Shown: positions 12,116-25,800, counted from the first letter of the stretch. The stretch: DNA of 64,000 bases from Mansonella perstans (GCA_037074765.1 JBAMDO010000218.1:27382-91381); one strand, 5' to 3'. The notes: generated by a model not told the origin, from the letters alone. Translations and numbers: made by a program.

Positions 12116-13780
12116 CCAGAATTTTTGGGCGACGTCATCGAACTGGTATATGGACGAAAAAAATACCTGTGCTCCACTGATGACAGCGAAGGGACGGCCC
12201 GATATGATTGCCAGGATACGTTATCCCTGTACTGGCAAGGTTTATACATTACCACCGTTTTGATGAAATTTTAAGCAGCACTTTGATCAACTGCATCCAT
12301 CCATCGTCGATTATTCTGGAACACTCATTCAGAAGTAATAGTAGTAGTGGTAGTAGTAGTAGTAGTAATGAAGGTAACGGTAAGCAACAACAATATTTAC
12401 GTAGTGTGAAATAACTGAACACAGTACTGTAACAGGACATCATTTTTTATCTATTTTTTTTTTTTAACTGTAAAAAATTTACACATTAAATAAACTAAAA
12501 ATAAGTAATAGCTATCTTAATGCAATCGAAGCAAAAAATCAAACTTAACATTTCCAAAAAATAAAGACTTTCGCAACACCATAACTCTTAATACTAAAAA
12601 AAAAAATGGAAAAAAAAACAGTTAAACCTACATGAAAGCAAATAAAATAAAAAAAAATAGTATCGATTCGAAGAAAAAAACAAACAAAAATGCAACACAT
12701 GTTGAAAATTTTAAACTTGTACATACTAACCTGAGAAATTCAAAACTACAGAATGTAATCTAATATTTCATCTAAAAACTACAACTCGTATTTCCTTCCT
12801 TTCGTCAACAAAAACTAGTTTTATTGACGAAATGGATCCTCATTCACTCACACTCACACTGATTACTGGATTCCTTAAACAAATCCTGAAATATTTTTCC
12901 ATCTCCCCCCCTCTCTCTCTCCCTTCCTCTCTCTCTTCCTCTCTCTCTCCCTCTCTCTCTTTCCCTCTCTCTCTAAACACTCATCGAAACGGATCAAAAG
13001 GATCAAACAATACTTTTTTCCTTGAACTGTGTTTTTGCTTCCGTAATATTCTTCTTGTTAAAAGAACATAGATACTAATCATACAAATCCGGTTCAATCA
13101 TGTCATAATCTCAAATCCGGTTCGACCGACTCATCCCCCATTAATAAATAAATCCTAGACGAATTAGAGCATATCATAATAAATCACATAATAAAATCAT
13201 CCACTTGTTTTACGGCCTACCGAGGGTGACGGTCTCGCTATGACAATTTCTTGAGCCTTAAACATTGAAATGTACATTTGAAAAAATTTCCAGTGAAATG
13301 AAACATTTGAAATTAACACTAAACTAATTACCCAATAATTAGATACCTTAGCGGCTACTGAATTCTACTCTTTATAAACCATTGTGAACAAACGATTCCG
13401 GAATTTAGCTTTTAAAAATTAGCAAGAAATCAGATAGGAGTATTATGGATCCGAAAAAAAAAGTAATCAATTTAATTGATAATTAAAGTAATCAATAATT
13501 TGGGAAAAAAATCAATCATTCAATCAGTACAAAAAAAGAAAAAGAAAAAATAACTTATACAGGAAATTGCAAGTACATTGTAATTATAATAATTAATTTA
13601 TGACAAATTAATGAAAATAATTTCTCCCTTTCTCTCTCTCTCTGTCTTCCTCTCTCATTGCATTTTTCACTTCTTCCATTTTCTTTTTTTCTTTTTTTTT
13701 TTTAATTCTATCAACAGGAAATATTTTCTGGATGTTTCTCGATGATAATAACAATGTACACACAAACACTTTAATCATTT
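12116..13780. other. Intergenic with AGT and CT microsatellites
   Basis: Upstream flank of the tetraspanin gene and 3' flank of the next minus-strand gene. Contains a mildly GC-rich stretch (12130-12250, possible 5'-UTR/promoter), an AGT repeat (about 12335-12368), a CT-rich tract (about 12900-12975) and a second CT tract near 13630-13660. No gene recognised. Confidence 0.6.
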
Positions 13781-15154
13781 TTAATTTTTATTCCAATATG
13801 ATGATGCATCAAATTCAATGTATTTTTTCAATTCAATTTTTTTACACAGAATTTGCTCATCACAATTTAAACACTCAAATGCTGTTGTAAGTTGTAATTT
13901 TGGAAATTTATTTGAAAAATTTTTCAAATTTCTACTGTCACCACTAATTGATTGTACCATACGCATTGATAAATGACCATGTTGTTTGGATTGATTTGAA
14001 TCATTTGATAACAACATTGTAGTGTTGTTATTTGTTGTTATTTGTTTAACATTTGATATATTATTATGATTGACTATCAATGAAATATCCAATGATCTGT
14101 TTGAATTTAGCTCATTTCTCGGCATTATCTTTTCATCTTTCACACTCATATCAACATCAAATTTTTGATTGATTGATTCTGAAGCATCAGCTGATTGTTG
14201 TACATCATGATGTGAAGATGTCGCAGAAGTAGATGATGATAATGATGATAGCTTATTGCTGATGCCATCATGCGATGTCTTTTTCAATTCATTTAATAAT
14301 TTTACAGCTTTCTGATATGAATTCATTTCGTTATGCCCATCGCTATCATTTATTATCATTGAGAAATTCTCATCGCCGGTTTTCAACAATTTATTTGTTT
14401 CATTTTCCCTGTAAAAAAAGAAAAAATTTAATGACAATGCATAGTATTATTTAATTTAAAAATAAATTAAATCACAAATAAAATTTTGATAAACAAATAG
14501 CACGAAATTAAAAATAGTGTAAATTAATTTTGGATATACTCTGTTATGTTTAATTAAGAATAGTGTAATTAATTATGTAATATACTTTTTCATGAACGAT
14601 TTTGTTGTTGAATAATTTGATGAACTACTATGGTCATCCGTATGACAACCGGAATCACATTCCGAACATTCACCATTATTTTGACATGCACAATATCTGC
14701 AAATAAGAAAATTTATTCATAAATTGATTAATTAAAGTAAACTAATTAATTGCTTTTCCCCAGATCAACTACTTAACTTATTTTTATAAAGGCGAAAAAA
14801 ACTAAAAAAGACTTTGAAATGATGAAAATTAAAGCAAGTAATTAATTAATTAATTTTTCCCAGACTCATTATTACAATTATTTTTACAAAGCAAAAAAAA
14901 AACAAAATTAAACAAAACTTTGAAATGATGAAAATTAAAACAAATTATTAATTACTTAATTTTTTCCAAATCAACTATTGCAATTATTTTTCTATCAGCA
15001 AAAAAAAGAAAACAAAAAAAATTAAACAAAGCTTTGAATGTTCAAAAATTTCTGGTATTTTTGAACTTAATAGTTTTATTATTAAAAATTAGTTAATTCA
15101 CTCAAAAAATTATTCAGTAAATTTTATCTACTGTTAAAGAAGTTATTTTAATTT

Positions 15155-15191
<37 letters not shown>

Positions 15192-16766
15192 AAATTGAAG
15201 CAATTATGCTTTGTCATACGTTTCAGCAACATAATGTGCAACCAAAAAATTCATTTTTTGTTCCATTTCACATAATTCTCTTCTTAGCCTTTGCAACTGC
15301 CATGCTTGCCGCATTACAGTACGAATCTTAAAAATGACATTACTGTATGAATCTTAAAATGACTTAAAATGACACTACTTTTTTTTCAAAAAAATTTACA
15401 AATTACTTAATAATTTGATTAATGAAATTTTACGAAATTCGAAAACATATTTGATATGCTTTCAAAAAATTTCATATCCAGATAAATATGTTTGAGAAGT
15501 TTTTTTACTTTTTTTTCAAAATTTTCATCATAACATTATCATCAATTGAGAATTTTTGACCATTGTTTTTTCTTTTTTTTCTTTTTTTTTTTTATATTTT
15601 TAGAGATAAGGAAAAAAAGGGACGAATGAGGAGTGAGAAGATCATATCAGAAACATTTGACGAAAATTATAATTTAAAGATAAATGATTCTTTTTGTTTT
15701 TTTTCATTTCAAAATTTTTTGACGAAATTAAAAGTGAAAATTTAACAACCCTTAATAAAATTAAATTAATGCTAGAAATGAAGTTTTTTCAAAAAATTAA
15801 CAAATTCCTCAATGAAATTAAATTAATGAAAGAAATGATGTTTTTTTAAAAAATTAACAAACTCCTTGATATAATTAAATTGATGTAAGAAATGAAATTT
15901 TTTCAAAAAATTTTACAAATTCCTCAACAAAATTGAAATTAATGAAATTTCATAAAAAAAGCTTACCAAATTTTCCTGTCGAATTAAACTGAAAATATCC
16001 GAACACTGTGAAAATCTTTTATTATTCCGAAATGAATTTAATGTTGCAAGAATATCCATTTCATCTAAATTCTCTTCATCCCAACTATCGTCAGATTTTG
16101 ATAAATAATTTTCCTCATCATTTTTACCTAAAATAATTTTAAAAAAAATTGTTTGAAGAAAATTTATTAAAATTTAAAAAAGAAAAATCTTTTTTTGCAC
16201 GAATTCTTATTTGCATTAAAATTTAATGAAAAATTTACCTGATTTGTTGTCAAATTTCCCATCGTAAGCATTTTTAAGCAATATGCATAAGTCGGCATAA
16301 CTAACGATGTTTGGTATTTGTTGTTGATTTGGTAAATTAAGCAATGAAAAGATGCTCTCAGCTTGTGCTCTATAATTGCAAAATTTTTTTTTATTAATTA
16401 GTTAATTAAAATATTGTTAAGGAATGATAAATTAATTTGTGAAAAGAGCAAAAGTATATTTTAAGTATTATTAAATTTAAAAGAAAAAAATTTCATATGA
16501 TATAAGCTTTGCAGTGATTAAATGTCAGTTCAAAATTTTTCCGAACAAATCAATTAAATATACATTTTGAAGAATTGCAATTTGCTAAGCAAATAATGCA
16601 AACACCAGCAGTAACTGATAATTAACAGCTAATAATAGTAATAACAACAGTAATAACAACAACAATATTAATAATAATAGCAATAATAGTAATAATAATA
16701 ATAAAAGTAATAATAATAATAATGATAATAATAATAATAGCAATGGTAATAATAATAATAATAATG

Positions 16767-16840
<74 letters not shown>

Positions 16841-17219
16841 CAACAATAATAAGCGATAATAATGCATGATTTGCAAATGCTAAATAAAACTCACTAAAGA
16901 GTAAAACAATTTTGAAAATAGTTTTATTCATTGATTAATGGTATTTGCTAATTTAAATGCAATAAAATTTAGACAACGTTAAAAAAAAAATTGGAAATGA
17001 ATAAATTAAATTATAATAAAAAAAGCAATAATGATAAACAAACTTATTTATGAATGATTTGTTGCAATTTTCCAATACTTTATCATAGATCAACGCAATC
17101 AGATGTGGAAATTTATTAGTTCTAATTAGTTTATGAATATATGAAATAACTGTTTGTTTTGCTGTTTGTGACACACTTTTCATCGTTCCCAATTTACCGT
17201 TCTTTTTATTTTCTATCAT
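13781..17219 (-). CDS. Unrecognised protein with coiled coil and CxC...CxxC motif
   Basis: Six minus-strand exons: 17219-17044, 16369-16239, 16127-15967, 15326-15220, 14696-14586, 14408-13781. All junctions are in phase, giving 437 aa. I do not recognise the family. Residues 13-60 look helical. Residues 104-130 are acidic. Residues about 150-190 (with RQAWQLQRLRREL) are charged and heptad-like, a likely coiled coil. Residues 194-210 hold CAC-x5-C-x2-C-x3-CH, a possible small zinc or disulphide knot. The last exon (208 codons) is Ser/Asn/Asp-rich low complexity, with a final ECLNC...C near the C-terminus. No signal peptide or membrane span. An intracellular protein is inferred. A second Met (residue 13) could also be the start. 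Confidence 0.7.
14745..15035. repeat. Intronic tandem repeat, ~110-bp unit, about 2.5 copies
   Basis: Successive copies contain CTTTGAAATGATGAAAATTA followed by an AATTAATT run and a TTTCCCAGA/TTTCCAAA-type stretch. They lie in the intron between exons 4 and 5 of the coiled-coil protein gene. A poly-A tract at about 15162-15195 follows. Confidence 0.65.
15745..15955. repeat. Intronic tandem repeat, ~65-bp unit, about 3 copies
   Basis: Copies carry AAAAAATTAACAAA, CTCAA or CTTGA, ATTAAATTAATG and GAAATGA in the same order. They lie in the intron between exons 3 and 4 of the coiled-coil protein gene. Confidence 0.65.
16622..16860. repeat. (TAA)n microsatellite
   Basis: About 230 bp of imperfect TAA repeat in intron 1 of the coiled-coil protein gene. 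Long Ile or Tyr frames across it are artefacts. Confidence 0.95.
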
Positions 17220-20200
17220 TCAATCCTTTTTCTCTTCTTCTATTTTTCTTTTTTCTTTCTTTTTTCACTGAAAATTTGAATTAAACAATTTCAAAAAAAT
17301 GTAGGAATTGTACTGCATAATTAAAATTTTCAGCTAAAATTCTTCAAGTGTAATGATTTGCTGGATAAATTTAAAACTGGTTTAAATTTAAATGTCACGG
17401 AAGATTTTTTTTTTATGAAGACATTTTTTTTCAGAGCTAGCACAATTTCATCATTACAGGAAAGTAATTACATGGAGGAAATTTTCAAAAATCATTTTTA
17501 AAATTTAAAAAAATTTTTTTTGGTATTCATAAATCTTAACCAGTAAGACAACAAATATCTAGGACAGTAATTAAGATAACTTTATTGCATAATGAATAAA
17601 TTCATGCTGGACGTTATTTAATTGCCTTTTTTTTTTTGAGTCACAGCTACATATAATTATCAAATTGACGCAGTACGGCACGTTTTTTTCAACAAATTGC
17701 ATGATTTAGATAATTAGTGAAGTGTTAGTTACAATCTAATTTATCATCAAAGTTGACAAAAAAAAGCCAATAAAAATGACTGTAAATCTGATAATTTAAT
17801 GCTTGTCTAATAAAATTTATTTCCATTGTAAAAGTATTTTAAAATGATTTAATTGTACTGTTGCAAAATTTTCTTTTGTAACGAAAAAATGCAATGGTAT
17901 GCTAAATTAAAAAAATTTTTAATTGAAATCTCATTTTATTCAATTATTTAAGTCATGAAAGTAAAATTGTAAAATAAAATATTTCGATAATACTTTCTGT
18001 TTTTTTTCTTTTTTTTTAAAGCTTTGAAATTTCATTTCAGATAATTTCATATGAAAATTTTTGTTTCCTTTTCTCGCTAACAATGTTCAAATTTACTAAA
18101 GCTTTTCAAATAATTGATACATCAAAGGAAAAGAAGTTTACCTATTGACAGAACAAAAAAAAGTTAATTTTTAAAGTTTACCGTTTGAGAGAATGAAACA
18201 GTTAATTTTTTTTTAAGTTAGACGAATGATTAACAATTCCAAGAAAATCGTAAAACCTTTTAAATTATTAAATGAATTATCAATAAGCATTATAGTTCAG
18301 GAAAAGTTTAAAAAAATCAATAAGTATCATAGTATAGTAATAATTTAAAAAAAAAAAAAAAAAAATCAATGTGTATTTGAAGTTTCCAATTATCAGGAGT
18401 GGTAATTATGTTCGAACAATTTCAATGAAACAAAAAAAATATTAAAATCGATGAAAAATTTTTCAAACAATAGCAATAGATTTGAGATTGCAAAGTCGTG
18501 TTGATAGCTGGTGAATTCAGGGAGGATAAGTGTAATCAGTTAAAACCGCTGCTTTATTGACGAATTTTCTAAAGTACTTTTTTCTTTTTTTTGTTCACAT
18601 CTATAAATTCATTATCATCAAAGTGATTTGTTGATTGTAAACAAAATTTTTTCGTACAAGAGTAAACATTAGCACGACAACAAACAATTCATATCAGAAA
18701 TAAAAAAGTTCATTTCTGATATTACGTATTAAATTTTGTTTGCTTCTAATTTCTATTCTTTTCTGTCTTTCTTTCTTCATTTTTTTTTTGCTGTTCGCTA
18801 TGAAATTTTATTTTTACCTTTAAACGCACTTGGCAAGTTTTTTTCTTCTTTCCTTTTACTTCGTCGAGCTACATTTTTTAGAGTAACACAGTGAGTTAAA
18901 AAGTTTATTACTACGTTTTAAAATGAAATTTGAAACAAACATCTTGTTCACATTTACTAACAATCAGTTTCAACAACCGGAAAAAAAATGAAATATATGA
19001 AAAAAAAGTTTGAAAAATGTTTTTAACATTGCTATTGCTAAAATGTAGAAAAATTTTTTCGTTTTAATTTTTTTTTTTGTTACACTTAAAATACAAGAGT
19101 AAATTAATTTTATTCATTTTAAAATGCTCAAGAATTTACACAGTGGAAAGTTTGTGTGAAGAAAAGTTTCCCGTGAAATTGTGATGAAAAATTAACATTG
19201 CTAAAGCACAAAATTTTGCAAAGTACAAAAAGTTTGGTTATGGAAAAAAGTTTTTTTTTCCTGAAATTCCAATTTGAGAGAAAAATAATTTGTATTTTGA
19301 AGTTTTTTAATCAAATATTTATTGATGTTTGTTAAAAGTTAATAAATGAATGGATTATTTTTTATTATAATAATTAATAATATAAAAAATTTCAAATTTT
19401 TTAAGAATTCCTAATTTGAAAATAATATTATAACTTTTCCTCTTTCTCTTTCTCAAAAGTTATACATTAAAGAATTTGAAATTAACAATATCTGGACAGA
19501 AACAAAAAACGAAAACGTGTTCCAATAATATTTAAAAGTTCAAAATTTTTAAATAACATGCAAGAGCAAAAGAAAAGAAAAACAATGTGAAACAAATGAA
19601 ATTTCATTTTTCGAAAAGTGAAATAAATAATTTTCACTGTCCTCATGGAAATGTAGCAAGAAGGCAAGAACAAGTGTGAAGTTAAAGATCAGGATAATCT
19701 TCCTCGTTAACAAATGACACAGCGGGAGTAGTGCAACAATTAATTCACATTTGTGAAAGCTTGTGTTAAAAATTGAAAACAAAAATGATCAAGGATAACG
19801 ATAAATGATCTCTAGGAAGAATTGCAGCAAAAATAATTTATCAAAAAAAATAAAAAAAGAAAAAAAGACAAAGGTTAAAGTGAAATCAGATCAAAATAAG
19901 TTTAATTGAAATCAGACCAAATCAATATCTTTCCAAAAAAATTTTATTTTTAATGACTGGGATTATCTAATTGAAGTTTCAACATCAATAGTTGGAAATT
20001 TTATTAAATATTAACTAAATTTTTGAATTCAAATATGCATTAGTGTAATTTCTCTCATTTGAGAAAGAAAAGAAGTAAGTGGAGATTAAAACAAATTGAC
20101 TTTCGGTGATACCTTTAAAGTTAAATTAAGTCATCTAATCAAAATTGATTTTTGATGATAGTTTTAAAGGTAAATTAATTCATCTAATTAAAATTGATTT

Positions 20201-22811
20201 TTTTGATAACTTTAAAGTTAAATTACTTATCTAATCAAATTTCATCGAAAACATTCCATAACTGCATGAATTGAATTAGATTTCTATAATTATTATATTC
20301 AGCATGAAATAGCGATAAAAAGAAATTCTAAATTTTTCTTAATACTAAATTCTTCTATATAATTATTATATTCAGCATGAAATGAAGAAAAAATGAAATT
20401 CTTTAAATTTTTTTTTTTGATTAAACCCATTCAATCATTTTATTTACGAGATAATAAAAGATAACAAAAGAATCAAATGTTTGAAAAATTTTTTGACAAA
20501 ATTAAATCAATCATGAAAGACGGTGCGATCTTTCAATGTATTTAATTACTTTCCTTTTTATCATCTATTTATCTATTTGTCTCTCTTGTTTTTTTGCTAA
20601 ACGAAAAGATAATTGAATTTTATCAATCAATAATTAAGATCAAATTTAAATCTTAAATATTAATTCAAATTTCATTATTCATATACAAAGCTTCCCGTCT
20701 TTTTTTTTAACACTCTCTCTGTTTATTTTTTTGCTCTCTTGTACCCTATTTAATTATAATTACTACTTTTTACTTGTTCTCTAGTTGCCTTCTTTTTCTT
20801 ATATCAAATTTTGAATTAATTTGCACAAAATAAATTTTGTGCTTTGTAACGTAACCTTTTAACGTGATCTTACAGAAACGAATCACATCTAGAAATTGAG
20901 CTAAAATTAAAAATGCTGTCGATGAAAAAAACAAAAATAATAGAAATAATTGAATTAAGGCAGAAATTATTGAATTAAGCACACTAATAATTAATTTAAA
21001 TGCAGTAATAGTTGATTTAAGCACAGTAACAATTATAGTAATGATTAATTCATGCAGTTATTTTGTTGTCAAAACATTGCTAAATATTATTTTTAAAATT
21101 ACAAATGATTTTAAAATAATATACAAACACATCAGTGGAGAAACTAATAAACGTAAATTTCATTATCATCATTTGTGGCAAAGTAAAAAAAAAGAAGTCA
21201 TATTTTTCAAAAATTTTAAATTTGTCATTGCCATAATTAATGCAACACAATTATTTATGTATGGAAAATTATTCAGCAAAAATTTTAGTTCAGTGAGTCA
21301 AAATATCTTTTCTTTTCATTTTTTTTTTTTTATTTTTATAATTACAAAATTCTTTTTTTTCTTTCAAACCCATTTCACACAATCATCATCACCATCATAT
21401 TCCTCGCTGTCGTTTCCTTCTTTCGTTCATATGTTATTTCAATCATTTCAGTTTCAAATTACGTTTTTCAAGTCATTTTTCAGCATCATCCTCGTTCAAC
21501 ACTATTGTCTCCGACCATATTTATCCACTATTTTTTTTTTTTAATGACTTGTAGAATTATAAAACTAGAGGAACGACCTATCATTATCCCTCTAATTATT
21601 ATTTTGCTGCTATTATTATCATTGTTATTGCTATTACCATCATCATCATTATTGCTGTCATTATTACTATTATTAATACTATTATTTTATTATTATTATT
21701 ATTACTCCTATTTTTATTATTATTGCCATTATTATTGTAACTATTATTATTATTACTATTATTGCATTACTATTATTATTATTACTTTTATTGTTATTAT
21801 TATTATCATTATTATTATTTTTATTACTATTAGTGTTATTAGTACTATTATCATTATTATTGTTATTACTGTTAATATTATTATTATTTTCATCATCATT
21901 ATTAATTTTATTATTATTATCATCCTATTTACTTTTCGCCGTTTCACAATTTCGATTTATTTCACTGTTGTATGATAATTTTGAGACTTTTACATTTTAG
22001 CTTATATTTATATATTTACGCAGATAGTGGTAAAGTTTTTTCGTTTTTTCTTTTTACTTGTTTGTTTTTTTTCAATCAAAATTTAAAATACTTTTAATCA
22101 GAAAAATTAAATTTTCGTTTAATTTTTGCTTTTCTTTTTTTTGTCTTTTTTCTCTGGTCGTAGTTAGTTAGCATTGAGCAAATTTTTGAAATTTTTTATG
22201 ACGCAATTTTTTTGTTTTATAACAAATAAAATTTAAAAAGAAAAATGTTAAAAGTTACCAAAGATTGAGAGAAAGAAAGTAAGAAACGAGAATGTAATAC
22301 AAAATGATCAAAACTGTTCCAAAATGTCAATTTTAATCGTAAATTTTGTAAAATTTCAACAATTCGGATCAGTTCATTTGATTTGAAATTGAGAGCATTC
22401 ATCGCATACAGCTGGTGATATTTGGGTCTTACCTATTTAGGTCATTCTTTTTTCTAAACATCGACCTTTTGACCATATTACCCGTCCTCTGTTATCGCAT
22501 CTTCCCCGTTTCCTTTAAATGATTTCCAACATTTGACCTAACACTGCCGACTTTTCTAACCTCTGCTTTTGGTTTTAATCATTAATTGAAATGACTGAAA
22601 TTTTTTAAAATATAATTTTACTAATTGCTAAATTAATGGCATATTCATTAATAATTACTAAATGTTCTAATTTCAATACTTGCATTCCTGCTAACACTTC
22701 AGAGGTTGTAGAAGCAAGAAACTTTCATTTCTGGATGTATTATTACATCCGAAAACTGGAAACAGGTTTTATTGTTCATGTTTCATGAATGTTTTTACAT
22801 TCTGGATTTTA
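17220..22811. other. Divergent intergenic region, no gene seen
   Basis: Lies between a minus-strand gene (start 17219) and a plus-strand gene (start 22818), so it should contain both promoters. It is very AT-rich with many homopolymers. I found no exon pair with plausible splicing. Local tandem duplications occur at about 20090-20240 (~60-bp unit with AATTGATTTTT and TTTAAAG) and at about 20281-20400 (TATAATTATTATATTCAGCA twice). Confidence 0.5.
21588..21930. repeat. (ATT)n imperfect microsatellite
   Basis: About 340 bp of ATT/ACT/ATC trinucleotide repeat. Apparent frames of Leu, Ile or Tyr runs on both strands are repeat artefacts. Confidence 0.95.
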
Positions 22812-22817
22812 CTTTAG
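22812..22817 (+). promoter_or_regulatory. Probable spliced-leader acceptor
   Basis: CTTTAG ends exactly at the base before the ATG of the secreted-protein gene, after a T-rich stretch. This is the arrangement expected for a trans-spliced nematode mRNA with essentially no 5'-UTR. Confidence 0.55.
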
Positions 22818-25800
22818 ATGTTTGCAAAAATATTTATATTATTATCACTGCAAATAATTATCGCTCTTGCTGAAGCAATGTCATTTCTGGATTTGAAGAA
22901 AGTAATCCGGGTATGGATTTTTTTATTATTGTCATTTGATTGCAAATTTAATTAACCAATTTAATTTAAAAAATTAACGAATCGAGATAAACATTTAAAA
23001 TAAAAAAATTAATATATGAAAGCAAATTTAATTATTGTGACGAATTTCATTAGTAAATTACTGTAACATGTAAATGAATGGAAAACGAATTGTTTCCGAA
23101 TGGAAGTTTTTTTTAGCACAGCAAATTTTAAGCAAGCGGCACACCGATACTCTTCCTGAATATTTCTACCATTAATCTTCTTCTATTAATCCTTATCAAT
23201 TGATTAATTCTTCTAAAATTTTAAAATTGATATTTGAGGGAGCTCTTGATGCTGTAACGGCAGTACCGTCTTCAGCAACAGCAAATTACGGTTTTAATGA
23301 TACATCACAGTTGACTGCTCGAAACGGTGGTGTCCAGGGAATTGATCCGATTATTCGTAAAAGACTTTCGAGACTTTTTCATATTCCACCGGATTTCGTT
23401 CATCAATTAGCTGCTCAGACTGGCTTTATTGATTATGAACCAACAACAGCTAGACCACTTCCAAATTATTGGTTAGAGAAATTTTTGAAAATTTTAAACT
23501 ATGTTGAAAAATGCTTATGCTTATCAGGAGCCTCTATTGTACCAGTATTCCTATGAACATTTGTCACATTTGTCATATGTATATTCTTCTAGGTTTCCAG
23601 AATACAATATAGGATCTCCTTTCATCCAGGTAAATATTTTTTTTGAAAAAAAAGTTTAACAAGTACATTTTAATAAAAATTTAAGCAAAATAAAGTAACA
23701 TTGTTTATCAAGTTATATTTTTGAATAAATTGATAATTTTAAAACACTCTGTTGATTTATCTGAAAATAACAAAATAAACAATGCAAAAAGTTATAAATT
23801 AAATTCATGATTTTCTTATCTTATCCTGTAAAAAATGACTGTAGGAAGATCCATCAGTTGCAGCTAATTCAGCTGATAGTTTATCACCAATTGTTCAAGA
23901 ACAGCAACAAGAGAGGTACTTTTTATTTTAATTTATTAATTTTTTTCCTGAATTATTATTTTGTCATGTGTGAAGCGTGATATTTTATGAAATTTTAATT
24001 TTCTTATTTTAAAATACATCGCACATGGGCTAAAGGTTTTAAATTAAATTCACATAAAAATTAACTTGTATATTATTTAATAGATTCTAAATTGTCAGCT
24101 AATGAGGATAGGAAAACGAATACAGGATGAAGCGAAGAATTTCTGGTATTGCTTAGCTTAGGAATTAAACGATCACGTTAACATCTTTCTTGACTGTTGA
24201 ACTACCTAATTTTCATTAAGAGTTATCATAATTTTTTCCAATTCATATAATAAAACATTTTCCTGCATCCTAAAAATTGTCCAATACTGATAACTGATCT
24301 GAAAATTATCCAATGCTGAAAGTATTAGTTGATACAAAAAAAGAGAAAAAAAAGTGAAATTTACAATTTATATTTACAGCAACTTTTTTAACAACTCACA
24401 AATCAATCCAAATATCGTATCCGAACAGCAAATTGCAACTTTACAATCCGAACAACAAGCTGTCGTTATTCAACCTGTAATTAAAGATGGTCATTTGTAA
24501 GTTTGACGAAATTTTTACCGTTTCTCAAAGATATTTAGCTAAGAATTTTACATTTTTTTCCTGGTATTTAAAAAAAATTATCCAGTGCTAAAAGTATTGG
24601 TTGGTTTTGAAAATTGTGCAGTACTGAAAATGTTAGTTGATCCTGAAAATTCTTTAATACTGATAATTAATCCTGAAAATCGTCTAATACTGAAAGTATT
24701 AGTTGGTACAAAAAAAGAAAAAAAAAGTGAAATTTATAATTTATATTTACAGCAACTTTTTTAACAATTCACAAATCAATCCAAACCATACCGTATCCGA
24801 ACAACAAATTGCAACTTTACAATCCGAACAACAAGCTGTCGTTTTTCAACCTGTAATTAAAGATGGTCATTTGTAAGTTTGACGAAATCTTTACCATTTC
24901 TCAAGAATATTTTGCTAAGAGTTTTGCATTTTTTCCGTGGTATTTAAAAAAAAAAGATTATCAAAATTTTAATACTTTTGCAATTTAAAATTTTTTATCA
25001 TCTCAGATATTATCAACAATTCGGTGTTTTACCACAAGGTGGTCAACCGAGAATGATTATTTATGGTGGACGATTATACATGGCTACACCATTACAAAGC
25101 GAAACACATGCTCAAGTTAGCTTATTATGCTATAAACTGTCGTGAAAGTTTTTATGAGTGGTCAACTTGTGGGTAATGTTTCCTAAAGTTTTGTTTAGGA
25201 ATTGCTATGATGGTACAATTGGTTGTGTGTGTGTGGGATGAGAATTGTGATTTGATTGAATTGATTTATGAGAACCCTCAAACTTGGTTATTAAACTGTT
25301 GTATTGAGTGATCTGCGTTGAGTTGAGTTGAGTTGAGTAGATTTGAGTTGGATTGTGTTCGCACCTCAAACTTGGGTAATTAAACTGTTGTGTTGAGTTG
25401 AGCTGCGTTCAGTTGTGGGATAACCTCAAACTTGGGTAATTAAACCGTTTATTAAATAACATTAACAAACACGAATTATAATGATAATACAAAAAAACGC
25501 GAAGCAAATCGTATAAGAAAAAGTTGATATAATAAAAAGGGGGAGCTGGATAGCTACCAACCAGTCTGGAACTGTTGAAAGCATTTACTGATGCTTGTGG
25601 AAGATTTGACAGTTTATATATGGGGGAGAAGATGAGGTGGAGACTACAATGGTCCGATGATCATAGTGAATGTAATTAAAACAAATGATGAATGAGATAG
25701 CTGACTTATCATAAAATTTATTCCCCTTTGATTGATACTAGGTTTATTTTTCAATTTCGCAAATTTCGCGACATAAACTGTATATATTCCAATTATTATT

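Noticed and set aside
12022..12255. 77-codon minus-strand frame over tetraspanin exon 1
   Set aside because: Its frame does not join exon 2; the frame starting at 12107 does and follows directly on an acceptor.
16622..16931. Poly-Ile and poly-Tyr frames
   Set aside because: Artefacts of the TAA microsatellite in an intron.
21041..21544. 167-codon plus-strand frame rich in Phe, Ser and Asn
   Set aside because: AT-rich composition with long T runs, no domain, no splice context and no conserved-looking segment.
21505..22000. Leu/Ile/Tyr-rich frames on both strands
   Set aside because: Artefacts of the ATT repeat.
23110..23175. Possible exon before 23239 in the secreted-protein gene (open after TTTAGCACAG)
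   Set aside because: No GT donor occurs before its stop codon, while exon 1 joins exon 2 at 23239 directly in phase.
25277..25446. Calling the SL1-like copies functional SL RNA genes
   Set aside because: The sequence after each copy lacks the expected SL RNA body, and the copies are too close together to hold one.
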